64,000 nucleotides of DNA from Natronoarchaeum philippinense (GCF_900215575.1 NZ_OBEJ01000003.1:1-64000); one strand, 5' to 3'; shown: positions 1 to 9,373, numbered from the stretch's first letter. Program-made: numbers and translations. The notes: a model not told the origin generated them from the letters alone.

Positions 1-821
1 GAGAGGTTGAACTCGTCGTCGTCGTCGTGGAAGGCGTTCTCGCCGTCGGTCGTGAACAGCGAGAGGTGGGTGTGCATCCCCGAGCCGTTGATGTGAGCGA
101 TCGGCTTGGGCATGAACGTCGCGTGGACGTCGTTTTTCTCCGCGGTCGCGCGGACGACCGAGCGGAACGTGGCGATGTTGTCGGCCGTCGAGAGCCCGTC
201 GTCGTACTTGAACGAGATCTCGTGCTGTCCCTCGGCGACCTCGTGGTGGCTGGACTCGACCTCGAAGTCCATGGATTCGAGGTTGTAGATGATCTCGCGT
301 CGCAGATCCGATGCGAGGTCCTTGGGCGCGAGGTCGAAGTAGCCGCCGGCGTCGTGCGTTTCGGTCGTCGCGCGGCCGTTCTCGTCCTTGTCGAAGACGA
401 AGAACTCGGGCTCGGGGCCGGCGTTGACCGTATAGCCCATCTCCTTGGCCTCTTCGAGGACGCTCTGGAGCACCGAGCGCGGGTCGCCGCTGAACGGCTC
501 GCCCGTCTTGGTGTCGACGACGTCACAGATCAGGCGTGCTGCCTTGCCCGAGTCAGTGTCGCGCCACGGCAGGACGGCAAAGGTCGAGGGGTCGGGCTGG
601 AGGCGCATGTCCGACTCCTGAATGCGGACGAACCCTTCGATCGAGGAGCCGTCGAAGTAGATCCCCTCGGTGAACGCCTTCTCGGCCTGTCGGGCCGGCA
701 CGGAGACGTTCTTGACCGTACCGAGGATGTCGGTGAACTGCAGGCGGAGGAAATCAACGTCCTCCTCTTCGATGCGAGCGAGTACGTCCCGTTCGTCGGA
801 CGTGAGGTTTTCGGATGCCAT
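1..821 (-). CDS. glnA: glutamine synthetase, type I (C-terminus cut by window edge)
   Basis: Glutamine synthetase makes glutamine from glutamate, ammonia and ATP in the cytoplasm and is the main entry point for ammonium. About 273 codons are present, starting [20 protein letters not shown] at an ATG whose complement ends at 821. Visible GS motifs are the N-terminal beta-grasp segment ([14 protein letters not shown]), the FDGSSIEGF loop near residue 56, the catalytic stretch [11 protein letters not shown] near 131, and [11 protein letters not shown] followed by [10 protein letters not shown]. The rest (the NRRP region and adenylylation-site area) lies beyond base 1. The region 822-1084 upstream holds no other gene. 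Function is certain at family level. Confidence 0.97.
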   Translation of the reverse strand, partial: MASENLTSDERDVLARIEEEDVDFLRLQFTDILGTVKNVSVPARQAEKAFTEGIYFDGSSIEGFVRIQESDMRLQPDPSTFAVLPWRDTDSGKAARLICDVVDTKTGEPFSGDPRSVLQSVLEEAKEMGYTVNAGPEPEFFVFDKDENGRATTETHDAGGYFDLAPKDLASDLRREIIYNLESMDFEVESSHHEVAEGQHEISFKYDDGLSTADNIATFRSVVRATAEKNDVHATFMPKPIAHINGSGMHTHLSLFTTDGENAFHDDDDEFNL

Positions 822-1084
822 GTTGCTTCGGTCTTTCCTTGGATAGATAGTACTAAAGCGACGGCGTTCAGCGCAAATATTTTCATTGTCTCCGGAAGAA
901 AGAGACATTCGCCCAAATATAGCGCACCAAGTCGGACGGATGCGTCAGTGTGTGCGTCGATGGCATCGACAGGCGGGCAATCGTCCAGTCAACAGGACCG
1001 ACCACAGCCCGGTCGACCCGGATCGGTAGCACTGCTGGGAGGAACTGAGCGCATCAAAAACGAAGGACCGCAAACTACCGGCGA

Positions 1085-2110
1085 TTACGCGTCGGCGTCG
1101 TCGCTGTCAGCGTCTTCCTCGTCGTCTTCAGTGTCTGCCGCGTCGTCGTCGGCATCATCTTCTTCAGCGTCGTCACCGCCCGGACCTTTGTCGGCGGGCG
1201 GGCCGCGACGCTGCTCGTCGTCAGCGTCGTCCTCCTCGGTATCGTCGTCGGCGTCGTCACCGCCCGGGCCTTTGTTAGCCGGCGGGCCGCGTTCGCCGTC
1301 GGGACCCTTGTCTTCCGGCGGGCCCTGTCGCTTGTCGCCGTCGGGACCGGCGTGTGCTGGCGGACCCTGATTACCGGGGCCCGCGTGGTCCGGGATGTTC
1401 TCGGCCGCCGGGTTGTTCTCGATCACGAAGGCCGCGATCTGCTGGCCCATCGGGCCGCTGACGTTCTCGTCCTGCAGGGATTCGACGAACGCCGCGACCT
1501 CCAGTCCGAAGTTGTCAGCCGCATCAGTGCCGAGCGTCGTCGACACGGAGACCGATCGGTTGTCGACCGCGCCCGTGACCGTCACTGCGACAGTCTCGTT
1601 GGGCGTCGGCAGCGCGACCGTTCCGTTCGCGTCGGTCGTGTACTCGCCCGCGCCAGCGTAGGAGGCGTTGGGGTCGTCGACCGTGACGTTGACCGTCGCG
1701 TTGGCGGCCGCCTCACCGTCATCGGTCAGCTCGACGACGGGCGCGTTGGTGACCGTTACCGTGAGGTTGTCGTTGGTCGCCGACGCGGCCGTACTCTCCT
1801 CGTCTTCGTCCTCTTCTTCGGCTTCTTCCTCCTCGTCATCGGCGTCGCCCTCTTCGTCCTCGTCGAGGTCACCATCCGACTCATTGAGGTCGTCGTCAGA
1901 CTCGTTCAGGTCATCGTCCGACTCATTAAGGTCGTCGTCAGACTCGTTCAGATCGCCGTCCGATTCGTTCCCGTCCGCGTCCTCCAAGTCGTCGCTTTCG
2001 CCGTCGTCGACCTCTTGGACAGTCGCGGACGCGGCGGCCGCGGGGGCCACCATCGACACGATCAACATGACCGCACCGAGCACCGCGAACAGCTGCGTCT
2101 TTCGGCTCAT
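1085..2110 (-). CDS. secreted, highly acidic repeat protein (unknown function)
   Basis: I chose the ATG at 2110 (MSRKTQLFAVLGAVMLIVSM), which starts a clean Sec-type signal peptide ending in an Ala-rich cleavage region (VAPAAAASA). The 341-residue product has three parts: an Asp/Glu/Ser/Asn tract with NESDDDL repeats (about residues 35-85), a Thr/Val-rich Ig-like beta domain (about 105-195), and a C-terminal half of repeated GPPxxKGPxGD motifs broken by long D/E runs. There is no lipobox or C-terminal membrane anchor, so it is probably released or held by the surface layer. An in-frame start 10 codons upstream (2140) would bury the signal peptide. I recognise no enzyme family. The extreme acidity fits a high-salt extracellular protein. 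Confidence 0.7.
   Translation of the reverse strand: MSRKTQLFAVLGAVMLIVSMVAPAAAASATVQEVDDGESDDLEDADGNESDGDLNESDDDLNESDDDLNESDDDLNESDGDLDEDEEGDADDEEEEAEEEDEDEESTAASATNDNLTVTVTNAPVVELTDDGEAAANATVNVTVDDPNASYAGAGEYTTDANGTVALPTPNETVAVTVTGAVDNRSVSVSTTLGTDAADNFGLEVAAFVESLQDENVSGPMGQQIAAFVIENNPAAENIPDHAGPGNQGPPAHAGPDGDKRQGPPEDKGPDGERGPPANKGPGGDDADDDTEEDDADDEQRRGPPADKGPGGDDAEEDDADDDAADTEDDEEDADSDDADA
1879..1962. repeat. four tandem 21-bp coding repeats
   Basis: Four 21-bp units lie at 1879, 1900, 1921 and 1942, and they encode the acidic NESDDDL heptad on the minus strand. Units 1 and 3 resemble each other more than units 2 and 4, and the reverse, so the array looks as if it grew by duplication of a 42-bp pair. 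It lies inside the secreted acidic protein gene. Confidence 0.85.
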
Positions 2111-2250
2111 CACGTTCCGTCCATACCGCCTACAGGTCATAAAGCAGGGATCTCGTTCAACCGGTTCAGGCAGTCCTGAAACAGCCTCAAAGACGTTTAT
2201 AACGTTTAGAAACGATTCTCTCCGTTTAGTTTCGGTTTAGTTTCGGCGAC

Positions 2251-3549
2251 TCACTCGTCCGTCGCGCGCTCGACCAGCGCCTCGGCGTGCTCGGCAGCGG
2301 CGTCCCGAACCCGCGGCTCGTAGAGCGTCAGCACCTCACGATCCCGCATCAGCACGTCGCCGTCACAGATCGTGTGCCGAACGTCGCTCCCGCTCGCGGC
2401 GTAGGCGAGGTGGCTCACGAGGTCGTGGGCGGGCGTCAGGTGCGGTTCCGAGAGGTCCAGCACCGCGAGGTCGGCGTTCGCGCCGGGTTCGATCCGACCT
2501 GAGTCGATTCCGAGCGCATCGGCGCCGCCGGTCGTCGCCAGTTCGACGGCGTCGGCCGCCGCGACCGCGCTGGCGTCGTCGGCCGCGAGCTTGCCGATCA
2601 TCGCCGCGTCGCGGATCTCGTCGAACATGTCCAAGTCGTTGTTCGAGGCGGCGCCGTCGGTGCCCAGCCCGACTGTGACGCCGGCATCGAGCATGCGCTG
2701 GACCGGCGCCATGCCGGAGGCGAGTTTCATGTTCGAGGCCGGGCAGTGGATCACCGCAGTTCCGGAGTCGGCGAGCAGGTCGATCTCCTCGTCGTCGACG
2801 TGGACGCCGTGGGCGAGGAAGTTCTCGGGCGAAAGCAGACCGATGTCGTCGGCGTACGCGAGCGGGCGCTCGCCGTGGTCGTCGACGATCGGATCGACCT
2901 CTCCCTCGGTCTCGTTGGCGTGGAAGTGCATCGGCAGGCCGGCCTCGCGGGCGCGCGGAACGAACTCGCGGAGGTACTCCTCGCCGACGGTCGTCAGACT
3001 GTGGGGCTGGAAGGTTGTCGAGACGCGCCCATCAGCGGCGCCGTCGAGTTCGAGCGCGACATCGAGACTGGACTGCATGTCCTCGCGGGCGCCCTCCTCG
3101 TCCTTGCCGACCGTGATCGCGGTGTGACCGAGCACGGCCCGGACGCCGGCCTCCTCGACGGCGTCGGCGATCTCGGAGACGTTGAAATACATGTCCGAGA
3201 ACGCCGTCGTGCCGGATTTGATCATCTCGACGATGCCCAGTTCGGCGCCCACGCGAACGTCTTCGGCCGTCAACTCGGCCTCGACCGGCCAGATGTCCTC
3301 TTGGAGCCACGCGTCGAGGGGTTTGTCGTCGGCGTAGCCCCGCAGGAGCGTCATGGCGACGTGGGTGTGACCATTGATAAGGCCGGGGATCACCAGCCCG
3401 TCGTCGGCGTCGAGCAGGTCATCCCCGCCCTCAATGTCGGCGCCGACCGCGACGATCTCGCCGGCGTCCTGATCGACCAGCACGTCGGCGCGCTCTACGG
3501 TCATGTCCGGACGGAGCACCTGCCCGCCCGCGATTCGCAGGGTAGTCAT
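2251..3549 (-). CDS. mtaD: 5'-methylthioadenosine/S-adenosylhomocysteine deaminase-type amidohydrolase
   Basis: The 432-residue product belongs to the metal-dependent amidohydrolase family whose members deaminate 5-methylthioadenosine, S-adenosylhomocysteine or other purine nucleosides, linking SAM by-products to purine salvage. The ATG at 3549 starts MTTLRIAGGQVLRPDMTVER. Zn ligands are visible as NGHTHVAM near residue 57, MHFHANE near 200, an AHGVHVD segment near 228 and LGTDGAASNN near 290; the closing small beta domain contains PGANADLAVLD. Family is clear. Exact substrate (MTA/SAH versus 5'-deoxyadenosine, as in DadD) is inferred. It is divergent from hisG. Confidence 0.88.
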   Translation of the reverse strand: MTTLRIAGGQVLRPDMTVERADVLVDQDAGEIVAVGADIEGGDDLLDADDGLVIPGLINGHTHVAMTLLRGYADDKPLDAWLQEDIWPVEAELTAEDVRVGAELGIVEMIKSGTTAFSDMYFNVSEIADAVEEAGVRAVLGHTAITVGKDEEGAREDMQSSLDVALELDGAADGRVSTTFQPHSLTTVGEEYLREFVPRAREAGLPMHFHANETEGEVDPIVDDHGERPLAYADDIGLLSPENFLAHGVHVDDEEIDLLADSGTAVIHCPASNMKLASGMAPVQRMLDAGVTVGLGTDGAASNNDLDMFDEIRDAAMIGKLAADDASAVAAADAVELATTGGADALGIDSGRIEPGANADLAVLDLSEPHLTPAHDLVSHLAYAASGSDVRHTICDGDVLMRDREVLTLYEPRVRDAAAEHAEALVERATDE

Positions 3550-3654
3550 GGGCGTGGATTTGAGGGCGCCGGTGTTAATCCACCCGATCCGGGGCGGTGA
3601 GACGATGCCTCGCGGTCGAAAAGCAAATCCTGCCGTGGCGCGAACGGTCGGGTA

Positions 3655-4509
3655 ATGCGAATCGCCGTCCCCAACAAGGGTCGCTTGCACGACCCCACGC
3701 TGGACCTGCTCGAAAGCGCCGGACTGCACGTCGTCGACGGCGCCGACCGGAAACTGTACGCCGACACCGTCGATCCCGACGTGACGCTTCTGTTCGCGCG
3801 GGCCGCCGACATCCCCGAGTACGTCAGCGACGGCGCCGCCGACGTGGGGATCACGGGCCACGACCAGATCTCCGAAGCCGAACCGGACAACGTCACCGAA
3901 CTGCTCGATCTCGGCTTCGGGCAGTGCCGGCTCGTGCTCGCGGCGCCCGAGGACGGCGACATCGAGGCCGTCGAGGATCTGGCCGGCAAGACGGTCGCCA
4001 CCGAGTTCCCGACGATCACGCGACGGTACTTCGAGGACCGCGGCGTCGATCCCGAACTCGTCGAGGTCACGGGCGCGACCGAACTCACGCCCCACGTCGA
4101 TATGGCCGACGCCATCGTCGACATCACCAGCACGGGGACGACGCTGAAGGTCAACCGACTGGCGATCATCGACGAGGTGCTCGACAGTTCGGTTCGGCTC
4201 TTTGCCCGCGACGACGTGGCCGACGACGAGAAGGTCACGCAGGTCACGACCGCGCTGGAGTCGGTGCTTGCGGCCGACGGGAAACGCTACCTGATGATGA
4301 ACGTTCCCGAAAACAATCTAGAGGAAGTGCGCGACGTGATTCCGGGGATGGGCGGCCCGACGGTGATGGACATCGCCGGCGAGGACGAGGAACTGGTCGC
4401 GGTCCACGCGGTCGTCGACGACAGCGACGTGTTCGAGACGATCACCGAGGTCAAGCGCGCCGGCGCCAGCGACATCCTCGTCACCGAGATCGAGCGGCTC
4501 GTCGAGTAG
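3655..4509 (+). CDS. hisG: ATP phosphoribosyltransferase (long form)
   Basis: HisG catalyses the first step of histidine synthesis, joining ATP and PRPP. The 284 residues begin [20 protein letters not shown]. The phosphate-binding segments [11 protein letters not shown] (near 65) and [19 protein letters not shown] (near 160) are present, and the last 75 residues form the HisG_C ferredoxin-like regulatory domain. It is therefore the long form, which is feedback-inhibited by histidine and does not need HisZ. No other his gene is adjacent, so the pathway is dispersed. Confidence 0.96.
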   Translation: MRIAVPNKGRLHDPTLDLLESAGLHVVDGADRKLYADTVDPDVTLLFARAADIPEYVSDGAADVGITGHDQISEAEPDNVTELLDLGFGQCRLVLAAPEDGDIEAVEDLAGKTVATEFPTITRRYFEDRGVDPELVEVTGATELTPHVDMADAIVDITSTGTTLKVNRLAIIDEVLDSSVRLFARDDVADDEKVTQVTTALESVLAADGKRYLMMNVPENNLEEVRDVIPGMGGPTVMDIAGEDEELVAVHAVVDDSDVFETITEVKRAGASDILVTEIERLVE

Positions 4510-4512
4510 GGC

Positions 4513-4881
4513 TCAGACGAGGAAACTCGCAAGCGCCGAGCCGAGCAGGACGCTCACTGCGTAGTGGACGGCCGTGACGGCGACCGACCAGCGGCGTCCC
4601 GGATCGTAGACGCGGTCGATCGCGAGGTAGTCCGCGACGACAGAGAGCACCAGCGAGACGAGCAAGCCGGCGCCTTCCCCGAATAACTGGATGCCCACGA
4701 CGAGCACGGCGGCCGGAGCGATGCCGACGAGCAGCGCCTGTTCGAGGCTCACGTCGCCGAGCACGTAGCGAGCGGCGACGTGGGCGGTGAGGCCGTAGAA
4801 CACTGCGGCGAGGAGAAAGGTGCCCAGCGACGCGATCACCGAACCCAAGGGAAGCGACTGCGCGGGCGCGATACCGACCAT
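4513..4881 (-). CDS. small integral membrane protein, haloarchaeal, unknown
   Basis: The 122-residue protein has about four hydrophobic helices (about residues 12-32, 48-66, 70-88 and 100-120), with the charged loop AIDRVYDPGRRWSVA between the third and fourth. The ATG at 4881 gives MVGIAPAQSLPLGSVIASLG. It is convergent with hisG with a 3-bp gap and lies downstream of tbp in the same orientation, 71 bp from its stop. I recognise it only as a conserved-looking haloarchaeal membrane protein. There is no catalytic motif, and the function is unknown. Confidence 0.72.
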   Translation of the reverse strand: MVGIAPAQSLPLGSVIASLGTFLLAAVFYGLTAHVAARYVLGDVSLEQALLVGIAPAAVLVVGIQLFGEGAGLLVSLVLSVVADYLAIDRVYDPGRRWSVAVTAVHYAVSVLLGSALASFLV

Positions 4882-4952
4882 GCGCTAGGCTTTGGCTGCC
4901 GAGACTTGTACGTGCTGATACGCGGGAACGACGGCGACCGGGAGATGCGGCG

Positions 4953-5513
4953 TTACTCGAGGAGGCCGAGATCTTCCAGCCGGGAGACGATCTTGTCGAC
5001 GGCGTGCTCGGCGTCCTCGGGCTTCTTGCCGCCGGTGATGACGAGCTTGCCCGAGCCAAAGAGCAGCGCGACGACCTCGGGGTCGTCGAGACGATAGACC
5101 AGCCCGGGGAACTGCTCGGGCTCGTACTCGATGTTCTCCAGCCCCAGCCCGATGGCGATCGCGTTCAGGTTGAGGTTGTGACCCAGATCGGCGGAGGTGA
5201 CGATGTTCTGGACGACGATCTCGGGATCTTCGTTGACGTTGATCTCCAGATCGCGCAGCTTGTCGAAGACGATGCGCAGGCTCTGGTGGACATCGTCGGT
5301 CGATTTCGCGCCAGTACAGACGATCTTGCCCGACCGGAAGATCAGCGCGGCCGATTTGGGCTCCTGCGTGCGGTAGACGAGCCCCGGGAACTGCTCGGGA
5401 TCGTAGTCGGCGCCTTCGAGGTCCATCGCCACGCTCTGGAGGTCGAGCTCTTGGCCGATCCCCGTCGACGCGACGACGTTTTCGATATTGATAGTTTCCT
5501 TGGGGTCGCTCAT
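4953..5513 (-). CDS. tbp: TATA-box-binding protein
   Basis: TBP binds the TATA element and, with TFB, recruits RNA polymerase. The 186 residues contain the two direct imperfect repeats of the saddle fold: INIENVVASTGIGQELDLQS...AALIFRSGKIVCTGAK (about 8-62) and VVQNIVTSADLGHNLNLNAI...VALLFGSGKLVITGGK (about 100-155). The tail is short and acidic. Length is standard for archaeal TBP. A strong TATA element sits just upstream, consistent with a leaderless transcript. A TFB gene in the same window (19071) could be a partner, but haloarchaea usually have several of each. Confidence 0.98.
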   Translation of the reverse strand: MSDPKETINIENVVASTGIGQELDLQSVAMDLEGADYDPEQFPGLVYRTQEPKSAALIFRSGKIVCTGAKSTDDVHQSLRIVFDKLRDLEINVNEDPEIVVQNIVTSADLGHNLNLNAIAIGLGLENIEYEPEQFPGLVYRLDDPEVVALLFGSGKLVITGGKKPEDAEHAVDKIVSRLEDLGLLE

Positions 5514-5532
5514 AGTACGGTTTAAAGGACGT

Positions 5533-5548
5533 ATTTAAGGTTTATAAA
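5533..5548 (-). promoter_or_regulatory. TATA box of tbp
   Basis: The segment contains atttaa (5533-5538) and tttataaa (5541-5548), both good haloarchaeal TATA elements on the minus strand. They lie about 20-35 bp upstream of the tbp ATG at 5513, which predicts initiation at or next to the start codon. tbp itself is thus driven by a near-consensus TATA box. Confidence 0.7.
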
Positions 5549-5658
5549 GGTTGATGCCACGGCCTGATAGGTCGGACAGCAGGCACGAACGGCGCCGCCG
5601 AGCCGGTGGCATCGCGCGCCGGTAAAACCGCAAGCAGGGAACGGTATTCGAGCACGCT

Positions 5659-5736
5659 ATGACGACCCCCAAACCGCGGCCGGAAGACGATCAGACCGAC
5701 CCCAGTCGAGGGCGGGGTCCGGGAACAACCAGTTAG
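5659..5736 (+). CDS. possible 25-aa small protein
   Basis: An ATG at 5659 opens a 25-codon frame (MTTPKPRPEDDQTDP followed by SRGRGPGTTS) ending in TAG at 5736. Amino-acid content (Asp, Glu, Pro, Arg, Gly) and G/C-ending codons resemble haloarchaeal proteins. It fills part of the 310-bp gap between tbp and the downstream methyltransferase gene. There is no clear TATA box at the expected distance and no recognised family. It may be chance. Comparative conservation would settle it. Confidence 0.3.
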   Translation: MTTPKPRPEDDQTDPSRGRGPGTTS

Positions 5737-5823
5737 TATCGCCGGTAGATCGGCGACGCGGTTCGAGTCAGTGCGGACCGTCGAACCGTCCGTTTCATAG
5801 GCACCCGTCGCGGACTGTGGCGC

Positions 5824-6912
5824 GTGTACCTGCTGGAGCTGGGCGGCGAGGACGATCGGTTCGCCGCCTACGAGGCGGCGAGTGCCGCCGCGAGCGTCGA
5901 GTTGCTGGCGCCGGGAGTGGCCACCGCGGGCGCGATCGACGCGGACGCCGTCGAGACGCTGGCGTACGCCCACCGCGCGAACGACCTCGTCGGACTGGGC
6001 GACGCCGACATCGAGAGCGCGCGCGCACTGCTTTCGGCGTCCCCGGCCGACCGCGAGGGGACCGTCGCCGTGCGTGCCGAGGACGTTCGAGGGTCGACCG
6101 GCGTCGACACCCAGCGCGTCGAGCGCGACCTCGGCGGCCTGCTCGTCGAGCGGGGGTTCGAGGTCGACCTCGACGACCCCGATCACGTGCTCCGAGCGCT
6201 GTTTTCCGACCCCGCCGCGTGGGACCGCGAGGGGCAACTCGATCCGCGCGAGGCCGTCGGCGGGGGGCCAGCGAGCGAGGACGCCGTCCCGATCGCCGAC
6301 CGCGCGCTCGACGGCGAGGCGGTCTGTGCGCTGGGCTGGCTCGCCGCCGAGAGCCGCCGGGACTTCGGCGAACGCGCGCCGACCGATCGGCCGTTCTTCC
6401 AGCCCGGCAGCATGGATCCCCTGCTCGCCCGGGCGCTGGCCAACGTCGCCGGCGCGCGGCCCGACGCGCTCGTCGTCGACCCAATGTGTGGCACCGGCGG
6501 CGTCCTGATCGAGGCGGGCCTCTCTGGCGCCGACGTGCTGGGTACCGACGCCCAGCAGAAGATGGCCCGCGGCGCCGCCCGGAACCTCGCCGACGCGCTG
6601 CCCGGCGACGCCGCGTTCGGGACGGCACAGGGCGACGCCACGCAACTGCCTCTGCCGGACGACGCCGCCGACGCCGTGGTGTTCGACGCGCCTTACGGCC
6701 GCCAGTCGAAGATAGCCAACCTCGACCTCTCGGAGCTGGTCGCCGGCGCGCTCGCGGAGGCCCACCGGATCGCTCCCCGCGCGGTCGTCGTCGCCGACCG
6801 GTCGTGGGACGCCGAAGCGCGGGCTGCCGGTTGGCGGATCGACGCGCGCTTCGAGCGCCGCGTCCACCGGTCGCTGACCAGATACGTGCTCGTGCTCGAA
6901 CGAGAGCGGTGA
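5824..6912 (+). CDS. trmG10: tRNA (guanine(10)-N2)-dimethyltransferase-like, THUMP-MTase
   Basis: The 362-residue enzyme is predicted to methylate the exocyclic amine of G10 in tRNA using SAM. The start is a GTG at 5824 (VYLLELGGEDDRFAAYEAA). The N-terminal half (1-170) is a THUMP-like RNA-binding region. The C-terminal half is a Rossmann methyltransferase with motif I VVDPMCGTGGVLIEAGLSG (near 216), an acidic turn DVLGTDAQQKM, and the catalytic motif IV VFDAPYGRQS (DAPYG in place of the usual DPPYG, near 288). The THUMP plus D-P-P-Y architecture is typical of the archaeal Trm-G10/Trm11 family. Exact target base is inferred. Confidence 0.87.
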   Translation: MYLLELGGEDDRFAAYEAASAAASVELLAPGVATAGAIDADAVETLAYAHRANDLVGLGDADIESARALLSASPADREGTVAVRAEDVRGSTGVDTQRVERDLGGLLVERGFEVDLDDPDHVLRALFSDPAAWDREGQLDPREAVGGGPASEDAVPIADRALDGEAVCALGWLAAESRRDFGERAPTDRPFFQPGSMDPLLARALANVAGARPDALVVDPMCGTGGVLIEAGLSGADVLGTDAQQKMARGAARNLADALPGDAAFGTAQGDATQLPLPDDAADAVVFDAPYGRQSKIANLDLSELVAGALAEAHRIAPRAVVVADRSWDAEARAAGWRIDARFERRVHRSLTRYVLVLERER

Positions 6913-6913
6913 G

Positions 6914-7279
6914 TCAGCCAGCGCCGGACGCGCCGGGGTCGGCATCGAGCCACCGCTCTCTGGCGATCACGGCGGCGAGCGCGACCGCGACGACGCCGAT
7001 CCCGATCTCGCGGACCGGCGTCCGGCCGACGGTCAGCGCGACGGCGGCGTGGCCGGCCAGCCCGAAGCAGACCACGAGGACGGTGGCGTTCCCGAGCGCA
7101 CCGGTGTCGAGGTCGGGCCAGCGCCGCAGGACGCCGTAGGCCAGTGCCAGACTGACGAGGCCGCTGGCGTACACCGGCAGCGCCGTCGAGTCGGTGACAC
7201 TGCCGATAGCCGGCATCGCAACGAACTTGACGCACAGATCGAGCGCGAGCCACACGGAGAAAAAGCGAAGCGTACGCAT
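6914..7279 (-). CDS. four-helix membrane protein, unknown
   Basis: The 121-residue protein (MRTLRFFSVWLALDLCVKFV) has about four hydrophobic stretches (about 5-22, 38-52, 62-84 and 90-105). It begins 2 bp after the stop of rfcB and runs in the same direction, so the two are probably co-transcribed. Its stop is just after that of the convergent methyltransferase gene. No motif or family is recognised. A start further upstream would overlap rfcB. Confidence 0.65.
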   Translation of the reverse strand: MRTLRFFSVWLALDLCVKFVAMPAIGSVTDSTALPVYASGLVSLALAYGVLRRWPDLDTGALGNATVLVVCFGLAGHAAVALTVGRTPVREIGIGVVAVALAAVIARERWLDADPGASGAG

Positions 7280-7281
7280 TC

Positions 7282-8334
7282 TCAGGCGATTTCGGGAATC
7301 CGCGAGAGCAGATGCGAGACGTGCAGGCGGTCGTTGGTCCCCTCGGTGAGATCCAGATCGACCTCGCCGGCGGCGCGGTACAGTTGGGCCTGCTTGCGGT
7401 CGTCGTACCGTGACTGGGCGACCGAGAGCACGTCTCGGAGCACCTCTTGGCCCTCCAAGCCCTCCTCGACGAGCAAGTCGTCGAGCGTCTTCCGGGCGTC
7501 GGTGAACTCCCCGGCTTCGGCGTCGTCGAGCATTTCTTCGATCAAGTCCGTGGTGCCGACCTCGCCCAGCGTCTCGTAGGCCGCGCTCATCGTGATCTCG
7601 CCCTCCTGCTCGTAGGTGGTTTGGGCGCCGAGAATCGCCTTTCGGAGGTCGCCGGAGGCGTAGCCCGCGACGTACTCCAGCCCGTCGGCGTCCCAACGAA
7701 CCTGTGAGTTGGGGCTCGCGGAACTTTGTTCCGCGGCGTCGTGTTCGGCGCCCTCGGCGTCGGCGATGCCTTCGAGCACGTCGACGATCTCGCCGTGGTC
7801 GGGCGCCCGGACGGGGACGGGGAAACACCGCGACCGGATCGGCGGGATGAGTTTCGTGGGCTGGCGCGTCGTCAGCACGAACTGGGTCGTCTGGTGGTGG
7901 CGCTCGATCACCCGGCGCAGCGCCTGCTGGAAGTCCTCGCGGACCGCTTCGGCGTTGTCCAGCAGGATCGTCTTGTACTCGCCCGAGACGGGCGCGTAGC
8001 TGGCCGACTCCTTGAGGACGTGGTTGATCATGTCCCGCTTTGCCATCGACGATTTCCCGTCGAGGAAGGAGGCGAATCGGGGGTCATTCTTGATCTCCGT
8101 TTTCGTCCGGTCGAAGAAGTCCGCGACGTTGATCTCGATAAGGTCGCTGTCGGGGTTCTCGTGGGCCGCCTCGGCCAGCGCGCGCACCGCGGCGGTCTTG
8201 CCGCTGCCGGGCGGGCCGTGCAACACGAGGTTGATCGGCTCGTCGACGCCCCGCGTCAGGTACTCGCGCACGTCGTCCTGCGGAAGATCCTCAAGTTCGG
8301 GCGCGTGCGTGTCGATCCACAGCGGCGGTTCCAT
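7282..8334 (-). CDS. rfcB: replication factor C small subunit 2
   Basis: This 350-residue AAA+ ATPase is a subunit of the clamp loader that opens PCNA and loads it at primer termini. Walker A is VLHGPPGSGKTAAVRALAEA (near 38-57). Walker B is TILLDNAEA (near 125), with N in place of the usual DE(A/C)D box. The SRC motif (IRSRCFPVPV) is near 170, and an oligomerisation collar forms the C-terminal third. The deviating Walker B and an insert after SRC distinguish it from the canonical RfcS, consistent with the second small subunit (RfcB in Haloferax) rather than the main one. It is followed by a membrane protein gene. Confidence 0.9.
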   Translation of the reverse strand: MEPPLWIDTHAPELEDLPQDDVREYLTRGVDEPINLVLHGPPGSGKTAAVRALAEAAHENPDSDLIEINVADFFDRTKTEIKNDPRFASFLDGKSSMAKRDMINHVLKESASYAPVSGEYKTILLDNAEAVREDFQQALRRVIERHHQTTQFVLTTRQPTKLIPPIRSRCFPVPVRAPDHGEIVDVLEGIADAEGAEHDAAEQSSASPNSQVRWDADGLEYVAGYASGDLRKAILGAQTTYEQEGEITMSAAYETLGEVGTTDLIEEMLDDAEAGEFTDARKTLDDLLVEEGLEGQEVLRDVLSVAQSRYDDRKQAQLYRAAGEVDLDLTEGTNDRLHVSHLLSRIPEIA

Positions 8335-8443
8335 TAGCCTCTCCTACCGCCCCCGTCAGTAAGAATCGGTCGGTCCAGACGCCGCACCGACGGCGGGACC
8401 GATCCGAAGCGGGTTTAGCGCTCGGTCGACCAGTTTCGGCCAG

Positions 8444-9373
8444 ATGACGCTGCGCGCGACGTTCCTTGGAACTGGCGGGGCCGTACCGACGACCGAGCGC
8501 AACCCGCCCGCGATCGCCGTCAACCGGGAGGGCGATCAGCTGCTGTTCGATTGTGCCGAGGGAACCCAGCGCCAGATGATGCGCTACGGCACGGGCTTTG
8601 GCGTCTCGCATCTCTTTGTCACGCACACCCACGGCGACCACATCTACGGCATCCCCGGACTGCTCGATACGCTGGATTTCAACGACCGCGAGGACGCCCT
8701 GACGATTCACGTCCCGCCGGGCAAGAAAGGCGAGCTCCGGGCGTTCATCGACGCCGCCGGCGCCCGACCGACGTTCCCGCTGCGGATCAACGAGGTCCGA
8801 GACGGCGTCGTCGCGCTCGCCCGCGACGAGTACGAAGTGCGAGCCTTCGAGGTCGAACACCGCACCAGCGCCGTCGGCTACGCGCTCGTCGAGGACGACC
8901 GCAAGGGCCGATTCGACCGGGCAAAAGCAGAGGAACTGGGCGTGCCCGTCGGACCGAAATTCTCGCAACTCCACGAGGGCGAGCCGGTCGAACTGGAGGA
9001 CGGCACCGTGATCGACCCCGAGCAGGTCGTCGGCGAGCCCCGACCCGGACGCAAGATCGTCTACTCAGGCGACACGCGCCCGATCGAGCGCACCGTCGAT
9101 GTCGCCGAGGACGCCGACCTGCTGATCCACGACGCGACGTTCGCCGACGACCGCACCGACCGCGCCGAGAAGACCGCCCACGCCACCGCGCGCGAGGCCG
9201 CCGGTATCGCCAGCCGAGCGAACGTCCACCGGCTCGCGCTGTTGCACGTCTCCTCGCGGTACACCGGGAACGTCGGCGCCCACCTGCGCGAAGCCCGCGA
9301 AGCCTTCGACGGCGACGTGTTCGCGCCCGACGACGGACAGACCGTCGAGGTGCCGTATCCCGACGGGGAGTAG
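8444..9373 (+). CDS. rnz: ribonuclease Z (tRNA 3'-end endonuclease)
   Basis: RNase Z cuts tRNA precursors after the discriminator base, which is needed here because the tRNA genes in the window do not encode CCA. The 309-residue metallo-beta-lactamase protein has FLGTGGAVPTTERNPPA at the N-terminus, the Zn motif FVTHTHGDHIYGIPGLL (near 58-74), VVYSGDTRP-type motif IVYSGDTRPIE near 205, the ligand aspartate motif LLIHDATF, and the final His motif LLHVSSRYTGN. Length matches the short RNase Z (about 300 aa). Confidence 0.96.
   Translation: MTLRATFLGTGGAVPTTERNPPAIAVNREGDQLLFDCAEGTQRQMMRYGTGFGVSHLFVTHTHGDHIYGIPGLLDTLDFNDREDALTIHVPPGKKGELRAFIDAAGARPTFPLRINEVRDGVVALARDEYEVRAFEVEHRTSAVGYALVEDDRKGRFDRAKAEELGVPVGPKFSQLHEGEPVELEDGTVIDPEQVVGEPRPGRKIVYSGDTRPIERTVDVAEDADLLIHDATFADDRTDRAEKTAHATAREAAGIASRANVHRLALLHVSSRYTGNVGAHLREAREAFDGDVFAPDDGQTVEVPYPDGE

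Noticed and set aside
27..1370. A 447-codon plus-strand frame crossing glnA and the secreted protein gene
   Set aside because: It is antisense to clear glutamine synthetase motifs and has no protein-like features.
1879..1962. Short direct repeats considered as a CRISPR array
   Set aside because: There are no spacers, units are contiguous and in frame in a gene, and there are no cas genes beside a solo Cas4-like protein elsewhere.
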